NCBI GenBank assembly: GCA_030431095.1
Contig: JAUIJU010000006.1
Location: 42,664-106,663 of the forward strand
DNA length: 64,000 bases
DNA from: Gammaproteobacteria bacterium
Lineage (GTDB): Bacteria > Pseudomonadota > Gammaproteobacteria > Xanthomonadales > SZUA-36
Direction: 5' to 3'
A program made the position numbers and the translations under genes. The notes under the pieces were generated by a model that had not been told where the DNA came from, ran no database searches, and saw only the letters and a list, made by a program, of their open reading frames with translations. Below, piece by piece: positions 58,206 to 64,000 of the stretch (position 1 is its first letter; every line of letters begins with the position of its first letter).

Positions 58206-60080
58206 TCAGCCCTTGCCGGCCGGCCCGTTTTTCTGTCTTTCGCGGGACATCGCCTCGAGCAGTTCGCGTGGCACCAGGCTGGCGATCACCCAGCCCGGTT
58301 CCGGCTGCAGCTTCTCCTCGTCGGTGACCCAGAGCAGCCGGTTCTCGTCATCCACGGCGAACAGCGGGACGGTGTTGTCACCCATGCGCGCCCGGTAGTC
58401 GTCCAGCGTGTACTGCTCGGTGAGCCGCGTGGATCGAATCTCGCTGCCCTGGCTCAGCAGGCTGGCCAGGCGGGTCCAGGTGCAGCCTTCGCGGAACAGC
58501 AGGTTGAAACGCAGTTGCGGAACCACGTCCTCCTCGTCGGTGGTCTCGTCCAGCGAGCCCGTGCGCACGGTGTAGATGTTGCTCGAATCGAACTGGTGGC
58601 GGAACTGCGAACACACCACGGCGTTGCTCTCGTGGCGTCGGGAGACCGCCAGCAGGGTGTTGTAGGCCGTCATGTCCAGGTAGCGCTCGGTGTACTCGGA
58701 CAGCGGGTTGCCGAAGAATGTCTCCAGGCCCCGCATGCGCGCCCGGTGCAGGCCTGCGCGGTTGGTGTCGACCACCATGACCCTGACGCCGACCTTGTGC
58801 AGCGCTTCGCCGATGGCCAGCGCCACCCGGTTGCAGCTGGTGATCAGCACGCCGTCCTGGTCACGGCTGGACAGGCCCAGGCGTTGCGCCAGCGGCCCGG
58901 CGGTGACGCTCTGGATTACCACCGTGCCGATGATGATCACGAAGGTCAGGGGCACCAGCAGGCTGGCCTGCTCGTTACCGTCGGCGGCCAGGCGCAGCGC
59001 GAACAGCGAAGACACCGCCGCGGCCACGATGCCGCGGGGCGCCACCCAGCTGAGCAGCGCCTTCTCCCGCAGGTTCACGCTGGTGCCGATCCCGGAAACC
59101 CACACCGCGAGGGGACGCGCCACGAACAGCGCCACGCCCAGCAGGATCAGCGCCGGCCCCAGCACGCTCATCAGTTCCTCCACCCTCAGGCGGGCGGCCA
59201 GCAGGATGAACAGCAGGGACAGGAACAACAGGGTCAGGTCCTCCTTGAAAGACACGAGCTCCCGCACGTCCAGGCCCCGGGTGTTGGCCAGCACGATGCC
59301 CACCACGGTCACGGCGATCAGGCCGGATTCCTTGCCCAGCAGGTTGGCGGCGGTGAATACCACCAGCACGGCGGCCAGGGCGAAGTAGTTTTTCAGGAAA
59401 TCGGGCAGCCACTGACGCTTCAGGACCTGTGACAGGGCAAAGCCGCCGGCCAGTCCGATCAGCACGCCGATCAGCACGATCTTGCCGAACTCCATCAGCG
59501 AGGCCGCTTCGCCGCCCCCGCCGTGGATGAACTCGAAGACCAGGACCGCCAGCGCCGCGCCGATCGGGTCGATCAGGATGCCTTCCCAGTGCAGGATGCT
59601 GGCCACCCGCTCGGTGGGGCGAATGCTGCGCAACATGGGCACCACCACCGTGGGACCGGTAACGGAGACCAGGGCGCCGAACAGCAGGGCCAGCGGCCAG
59701 CTGAGGCCGGCGATATAATGCGCCGCCGCGCCCATCACGCCCACCGTCACCAGCACGCCGACGGTGGTCAGGTTGCGGATGATGCGCGTGACGCTGCGGA
59801 TGTCCGACAGGCGCAGGGTCAGCGCGCCCTCGAACAGGATGATCGCCACGCCCAGCGACACCAGGGGGAACAGCAGTTCACCCAGGGCGGCGTCCGGATC
59901 GAGCACGCCCAGGCCGGGACCGAGCGCCAGGCCGGTCAGCAGCAGGAACAGGATGGCGGGCAGGTTGACCCGCCAGGCCAGCCAGTTGCAGAGTGCGCCG
60001 ATGCCGATCAGGGCCGCGGCGAAAAAGGCGTAGAGGGAACTGTTTTCCACGGTAGGGCTTCTGGGGTTATTGACCGCCAT
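58206..60080 (-). CDS. CPA-family sodium(potassium):proton antiporter with a TrkA-N-like domain
   Basis: A 624-aa inner-membrane protein. The first ~390 residues form 11-12 helices of the NhaP/Kef (CPA) fold. Motifs are LTGLALGPGLGVLDPD, SLGVAIILFEGALTL, SVTGPTVVVPMLRSI, LHWEGILIDPIGAALAVLVFE (the ion-binding Asp lies in ILIDPIG) and SWVAPRGIVAAAVSSLFAL. After the membrane part comes a nucleotide-binding-like domain (GVLITSCNRVALAIGEALHKVGVRVMVVDTN). It lacks a clear GxGxxG, so TrkA-N control may be weakened. It exchanges Na+ or K+ for protons for pH and salt control. It is single in its transcript and diverges from mgtC. Confidence 0.9.
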   Translation of the reverse strand: MAVNNPRSPTVENSSLYAFFAAALIGIGALCNWLAWRVNLPAILFLLLTGLALGPGLGVLDPDAALGELLFPLVSLGVAIILFEGALTLRLSDIRSVTRIIRNLTTVGVLVTVGVMGAAAHYIAGLSWPLALLFGALVSVTGPTVVVPMLRSIRPTERVASILHWEGILIDPIGAALAVLVFEFIHGGGGEAASLMEFGKIVLIGVLIGLAGGFALSQVLKRQWLPDFLKNYFALAAVLVVFTAANLLGKESGLIAVTVVGIVLANTRGLDVRELVSFKEDLTLLFLSLLFILLAARLRVEELMSVLGPALILLGVALFVARPLAVWVSGIGTSVNLREKALLSWVAPRGIVAAAVSSLFALRLAADGNEQASLLVPLTFVIIIGTVVIQSVTAGPLAQRLGLSSRDQDGVLITSCNRVALAIGEALHKVGVRVMVVDTNRAGLHRARMRGLETFFGNPLSEYTERYLDMTAYNTLLAVSRRHESNAVVCSQFRHQFDSSNIYTVRTGSLDETTDEEDVVPQLRFNLLFREGCTWTRLASLLSQGSEIRSTRLTEQYTLDDYRARMGDNTVPLFAVDDENRLLWVTDEEKLQPEPGWVIASLVPRELLEAMSRERQKNGPAGKG

Positions 60081-60210
60081 GGTACCCGATTCGCCGGGCG
60101 TCGCGCGGCGCCGCCGGCAGGCGCGACAGCGCCGAAAACGGTACCCTCAGGCCACGGTCGGCGCGCGCATGCCGGCGGCACGGCACATACAGTGAAATGG
60201 AAGCGGGACA

Positions 60211-60693
60211 ATGGACCTGATCAACGAGTTTTCGGTCGACCTTTCGGAGATGGCCTCCAATTTGATCCTGATGGGGGTGGCCTTCGTGCTGGCCCTGCCG
60301 GTGGCGCTGAACCGTGAACTCGAGTCACGCTCCGCCGGCATGCGGACCTTTCCGCTGGTTGCCATCGCGTCCTGCGCGCTGATGCTGATCGGCATCCGGG
60401 TGCTGGACACCACCGGCGCGGAAGCCCGGGTCATCCAGGGCATCATTACCGGCATGGGGTTCATCGGCGGCGGCGCGATTCTCAAGAGCGACATGCGGGT
60501 GCGTGGGCTGGCCACCGCGGCCAGCCTGTGGGCCACGGGCGCGATGGGCATCGCGGTCGCCTGGCAGCGTTTCGAGATCGCCGTCGTGATCTCCCTGTTG
60601 CTGTTCGTGGCGCTGTGGACCGGCACGGAAGCCAAGCGCGTGGTCAATGGCGAGAACGGCGAGAACGGCGATAAAGAGGCCAACGGGGAATGA
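60211..60693 (+). CDS. MgtC/SapB-family membrane protein
   Basis: A 160-aa protein with the four helices of the short MgtC/SapB class. Signature segments are LPVALNRELESRSAGMRTFPLVAIASCALMLIG, IIQGIITGMGFIGGGAILKSD-like and GLATAASLWATGAMGIAVA. The family is associated with survival at low magnesium and, in pathogens, control of the F-type ATPase; a direct transport activity is unproven. The C-terminus is a hydrophilic NGENGENGDKEANGE tail. Its stop overlaps the sulfotransferase start (ATGA), so they share a transcript. Confidence 0.9.
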   Translation: MDLINEFSVDLSEMASNLILMGVAFVLALPVALNRELESRSAGMRTFPLVAIASCALMLIGIRVLDTTGAEARVIQGIITGMGFIGGGAILKSDMRVRGLATAASLWATGAMGIAVAWQRFEIAVVISLLLFVALWTGTEAKRVVNGENGENGDKEANGE

Positions 60694-61658
60694 AACCGGA
60701 TTTTCTCTGTATCGGGGCGCAGAAAGCGGGCACCGGATTTCTCTACGACTGCCTGCAGACGGTGGACGCCTTCCGGCTGCCGCCGCGCAAGGAACTGCAC
60801 CATTTCGACCGGGGTGACCAGCCCTTTTACGGGAACGTGCTGTTTCTGCGCCGGGTCGCGCGGACGCTGGGTTTCGACAGGCTCGACGACGATGCGGCGC
60901 TGCGGCGGCAGTTTCGCCGCCTGTGGCGCCCCTGGCCTTGGCAGCCGCAGCAACTGCCGTTCGACCGGCCCATTGCGCTGGACTGGCCCAACATCCGCTT
61001 CCTGCGCCGCTACGCCGACTATGTGCTGGGCGAGGCCTCCGACGAACAGTACCTGGGCCTGTTCCAGCCCTACGCGCGCTGGGTGACCGGCGACATGACG
61101 CCCGCCTACTCCGTCCTGGACGAAGACCAGGTGCGGGCTGTCGACCGTCTGTTGCCGGGCGGGCGTTACATCCTGTCGGTGCGCGAACCCGTCGGTCGTC
61201 TCTGGTCCCAGGTCAACATGAACCAGCGCAACCGCTTCCGCAAATTGCACGAACGGGTGCCGGACGAGGACGACCGGGAAGAACTCGAAAGCTACCTTGA
61301 CGATGGCCGGCTCGAGGAGATGCTGGCCGGCGAGGCCTTCGTCGGCCGCTCCTTCCTCACGCGCACCTGGCGGACCTGGGAGGCCGTGGTGGGCAAGCGC
61401 CTGCTGGTGGTGCATTTCGACGACCTGGTGCGGCGCACGGAGGCCGTGCTCGATCGTATCTGCGCGTTCCTGGACGCCGACCCGGCACGGTCGCAGCCGT
61501 TGCCGCAGAACCGCAAGGCCGGCGCGGTCAAGTTGGCCATGTCGCCTGCGCACCGCGCCGCGCTGGAGGCCTTCCTGGGCCCGGAGATCGAGGCATTCCA
61601 CGCCGCGTTCGAGGACCACCCGGACCGGGTGGCGGCACCACCGGCGACCAGGGACTGA
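60690..61658 (+). CDS. PAPS-dependent sulfotransferase domain protein
   Basis: A 322-aa cytoplasmic enzyme. The 5'-phosphosulfate loop is FLCIGAQKAGTGFLYDCL at the N-terminus, and the 3'-phosphate-binding motif is YILSVREPVGRLWSQVNMNQR near residue 170. These are the classical heparan-type sulfotransferase motifs. It moves sulfate from PAPS to an alcohol or amine acceptor; the acceptor (glycan, lipid or small molecule) is unknown. It is coupled to mgtC by overlap and is three bases before the YjbQ-type gene, but no PAPS-synthesis genes are in the window. Confidence 0.87.
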   Translation: MKPDFLCIGAQKAGTGFLYDCLQTVDAFRLPPRKELHHFDRGDQPFYGNVLFLRRVARTLGFDRLDDDAALRRQFRRLWRPWPWQPQQLPFDRPIALDWPNIRFLRRYADYVLGEASDEQYLGLFQPYARWVTGDMTPAYSVLDEDQVRAVDRLLPGGRYILSVREPVGRLWSQVNMNQRNRFRKLHERVPDEDDREELESYLDDGRLEEMLAGEAFVGRSFLTRTWRTWEAVVGKRLLVVHFDDLVRRTEAVLDRICAFLDADPARSQPLPQNRKAGAVKLAMSPAHRAALEAFLGPEIEAFHAAFEDHPDRVAAPPATRD

Positions 61659-61661
61659 ATC

Positions 61662-62069
61662 ATGGCCGAGACCCTGAACATCGACGTCAGCCGCCAGGGC
61701 CTGCGCGACATCACCGGCGAAGTGGCCGCTGCCGTCAGCCGTCAGGCCGATGGCGACGGCGTCTGCCACGTGTTCATCCAGCACACCTCCGCCAGCCTGC
61801 TGGTGCAGGAAAACGCCGATCCCTCGGCGCGCCACGACCTGGAGCAGTGGCTCAACCGGCTGGTGCCCGAAAACGACCCGCTGTACACCCACACCATGGA
61901 AGGACCGGACGACATGCCGGCCCACATCAAGGCGGCGCTGACCGCCTGTTCCCTGTCACTGCCGGTGGAACAAGGGCGCCTGGCCCTGGGAACCTGGCAG
62001 GGGATCTACCTGTGGGAACACCGGCACCACCCGGGTCGCCGCCGCGTGCTGGTGCACGTGTCGCCCTGA
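61662..62069 (+). CDS. YjbQ/UPF0047-family protein
   Basis: A 135-aa protein with the family pattern CHVFIQHTSASLLVQENADPSARHDLEQWLNRLVPE, then YTHTMEGPDDMPAHIKAALT and LGTWQGIYLWEHRHHPGRRRVLVHV. The conserved His residues of QHTSASL, MPAHIK and EHR line a metal site. Members have weak thiamine-phosphate-synthase activity in complementation tests, and the natural role is not known. It follows the sulfotransferase by three bases and converges with the symporter gene. Confidence 0.93.
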   Translation: MAETLNIDVSRQGLRDITGEVAAAVSRQADGDGVCHVFIQHTSASLLVQENADPSARHDLEQWLNRLVPENDPLYTHTMEGPDDMPAHIKAALTACSLSLPVEQGRLALGTWQGIYLWEHRHHPGRRRVLVHVSP

Positions 62070-62076
62070 AGGGTAT

Positions 62077-63822
62077 TCAGCCGTACTGGCGCCGCACCAC
62101 GCGTCGCGCCACCAGGGCGGTGACGCCCCACAGCAACGGGCCCACGGCAAGCAGGACGATTTCCGCGGCGCCGGATTCACCCGTGGCGGCCCGGTATGGC
62201 CGGACGTAGGCCCAGGCGAACAGCGCGGCGAAGCCCAGGGAGAAGCCGATCATCGCCAGCGGCGCGCGGGCCGTGGCGCGGGCCCGGCCCGCATGGCGTT
62301 CTTCCGGTGGCACCCGGTGCAGGCGCATACGGTACACACGCTCCGCCCGGCCGGGGTTGCCCCGCCGTGACAGGATCAGCACCGTGGCCAGGCTGACCAG
62401 TCCGCCGAGCAGGATCGGGTCCAGCCAGAACGGCAGTTCCAGCCAACCCAGGGTGGCCAGGCCCTTGGGTCCGACGTTGAACACGAAGCCGGTGATGATG
62501 CCCCAGAATGCGGCGGACTCGGTGATGCGTCGGCTCCACACGCTCATCAGGGCCACCGGTCCCCAGGACGAAGCGAAGATCGTGCCCACGAAGTAGGTCA
62601 GCCAGAACAGGTCGACGGGCGCCCGGAAGGCGATCGCCAGGGTCAGCAGGCCGATGCCCAGCATGGTGAGCCGGCTGATGTTCAGCAGTCGGTGTTCATC
62701 CAACGCCGCGTGCGGAAACAGGTCGTTGCTGACACTGAAACCGACCAGCGAAAGAAAGGTGGACGCCGAGGACAGCGCCGCGGCCATGATGCCGGCCAGC
62801 AGCCCGGCGCCCAGCACCGCCGGCAGCAGCTGTTTCGCCGCGTGGATCATCACCTGGTGCGACGGCTGGATGCCCGAGTCCCACAGGTTGATCACGGTGG
62901 CGCCGAAGTACAGCGTGATTTCCAGGAAGGTCAGGCACACCGCCGCCAGGCAGGCGGCGCGAATGGCCACGTGCTCATCGCGCGCCACCAGGTAACGACT
63001 GGACTGCCAGGGGCTGACCGCGTAGACCATGCCCCAGGCCAGCGCCAGGGTGACGTTCCACAGGGCGAAATGCAGCCCCGAGCCGAATGGCGAGTCCTCG
63101 CCCACGATGCCTTTCCACGACATCATGCCGGCCTTGTCTGTCAGGCGCGCCAGGCCGTCCACGGCTGCCGCCATCCCGCCGGCTTCGCCGACCAGCCAGG
63201 CCAGGGCGAGAAAGGCCATGCCGGTGAACAGCAGGAACATCAGCGTATCGGTGATGATCACGCCGCGGGTCCCGGCGTACAGGGTGAAGCCGGTGTAGGT
63301 GGCCCAGCTGATCACCAGGGCGGCGCCGTAACCCAAGTCCACCACCTGGGTGAGCAAATAGGCCGCGCCCTGGGTCACCGCCAGCAGGTAGCCGCCCAGC
63401 CCCAAAATGATGGTCACGCCGGCCACGCTCTGAACGCGCTGCGAGGCGAAGCGCTTGCCGAAATAGTCCGCCACCGTGATCGCCCGGCTGCGGCGGAGAT
63501 ACCGGCCGAACAGCAGCACGCCCCAGACATAAAAAGTGGAAGCGATCGCCGGCCACAGCAGGTACGGCCCGCCCTGGCCGTCATAGACGAAGCCCGTCTC
63601 GCCCAGGAAGGCATTGGTGCTCATGATGCTGGCCACCAGCGTGCCGACGATCAGCAGCGTGGGCGCGCGCCGGCCTGCCACGAAATAGTCTTCCAGGCGT
63701 CGCACGCGGCGTCCGGCGTAATTGCCCACCAGGACGTAAACGATCAGGCTCAGGGCAATGGCGCCGGCGAAAATGTCCAAGGCTTCGAGGGGCAGGAATC
63801 CGCCGTGAGGGTCAGGCTGCAT
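62077..63822 (-). CDS. Sodium:solute symporter (SSS family)
   Basis: A 581-aa inner-membrane protein with about 13 hydrophobic helices. An N-terminal ALDIFAGAIALSLIVYVLVGNYAGRR helix is followed by YFVAGRRAPTLLIVGTLVASIMSTNAFLGETGF and the sodium-binding region of the LeuT-like fold. Later segments include VYAVSPWQSSRYLVARDEH and AGLLAGIMAAALSSASTFLSLVGF. It imports an organic solute (amino acid, sugar or carboxylate class undetermined) with Na+. The start at 63822 (MQPDPHGG) is preferred; the ORF-track start adds 48 basic residues that look non-coding. The remaining ~180 bases to the window end show no gene I can support. Confidence 0.9.
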   Translation of the reverse strand: MQPDPHGGFLPLEALDIFAGAIALSLIVYVLVGNYAGRRVRRLEDYFVAGRRAPTLLIVGTLVASIMSTNAFLGETGFVYDGQGGPYLLWPAIASTFYVWGVLLFGRYLRRSRAITVADYFGKRFASQRVQSVAGVTIILGLGGYLLAVTQGAAYLLTQVVDLGYGAALVISWATYTGFTLYAGTRGVIITDTLMFLLFTGMAFLALAWLVGEAGGMAAAVDGLARLTDKAGMMSWKGIVGEDSPFGSGLHFALWNVTLALAWGMVYAVSPWQSSRYLVARDEHVAIRAACLAAVCLTFLEITLYFGATVINLWDSGIQPSHQVMIHAAKQLLPAVLGAGLLAGIMAAALSSASTFLSLVGFSVSNDLFPHAALDEHRLLNISRLTMLGIGLLTLAIAFRAPVDLFWLTYFVGTIFASSWGPVALMSVWSRRITESAAFWGIITGFVFNVGPKGLATLGWLELPFWLDPILLGGLVSLATVLILSRRGNPGRAERVYRMRLHRVPPEERHAGRARATARAPLAMIGFSLGFAALFAWAYVRPYRAATGESGAAEIVLLAVGPLLWGVTALVARRVVRRQYG

Positions 63823-64000
63823 TCTGCCATAACGGGGGTTGGGGATTGACCTGGCCGGGTTTTTCGCTGTTGTTGGTCGGGAACGGGTGGCGCCCCCTTG
63901 CGGCGGGCCTGTCGTTCGGCCTTCGGCTTCCCTCGCTGCCCTGCGCTTGGTTGGAACGGCTCGCACGGTATGCTTTTCAGGCTCGTGTCAGATCATGGCG

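Overview
The window is a high-GC (roughly two-thirds G+C by eye) chromosomal segment of a Gram-negative gammaproteobacterium. The order yebC-ruvC-ruvA-ruvB-ybgC-tolQRAB-pal-cpoB-queE-queC-tRNA-Lys is typical of Gammaproteobacteria. The mix of secreted S9 and M49-type peptidases, a TonB receptor, a beta-propeller phytase and IPTL-CTERM-like segments suggests a Xanthomonadales/Chromatiales-related, possibly Wenzhouxiangella-like, aquatic bacterium. That placement is inference. I see no rRNA, CRISPR, insertion sequence, prophage or replication origin, and no gap over 300 bp without a gene.

Region 1 (1-10 kb) starts with the 3' end of a Cys/Met-metabolism PLP enzyme gene. On the minus strand follows an operon of an M49-like peptidase lipoprotein, proB and proA. 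On the plus strand lie an FmdB-type zinc-ribbon gene, aspS, a secreted S9 peptidase, rarD and a small alpha/beta hydrolase. Region 2 (10-20 kb) is housekeeping: yebC, the Holliday-junction genes ruvCAB, the complete ybgC-tolQRAB-pal-cpoB envelope cluster, and queE-queC for 7-deazaguanine synthesis. Most of these genes overlap or nearly touch. A c-type cytochrome gene, tRNA-Lys(UUU) with a recognisable promoter, a Spy/CpxP-like periplasmic protein and a repeat-containing hypothetical follow.

Region 3 (22.1-45.4 kb) is the most unusual part: a tandem duplication of an about 11.5-kb module. Each copy has a CadC-like membrane-anchored winged-helix/TPR regulator, divergent from a giant (about 3,000 aa) secreted RHS/YD-repeat protein. 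The giants combine a cohesin-like domain, an internal IPTL-CTERM-like membrane segment, a dockerin-like motif, cadherin-like domains, a beta-propeller inserted inside a cadherin-like domain, PASTA, a MopE-like calcium motif, a Big_2-like domain, an RHS shell and a conserved C-terminal domain I do not recognise. Unlike polymorphic RHS toxins, the two C-termini are nearly the same and no immunity gene follows. Both divergent promoter regions contain a related direct repeat with a 10-bp period, a candidate operator for the regulators.

Region 4 (45.6-64 kb) holds a LysR regulator, a small exported helical protein, an MscS channel, an EncFtn-like ferritin without a shell-targeting tail, and an OmpA-family lipoprotein with calcium-type repeats. 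On the minus strand come a SpoIIE phosphatase / HATPase / STAS partner-switching cluster, a two-domain beta-propeller phytase and a TonB-dependent receptor. After these are a CPA-type antiporter, an MgtC-sulfotransferase-YjbQ gene string and a sodium:solute symporter.
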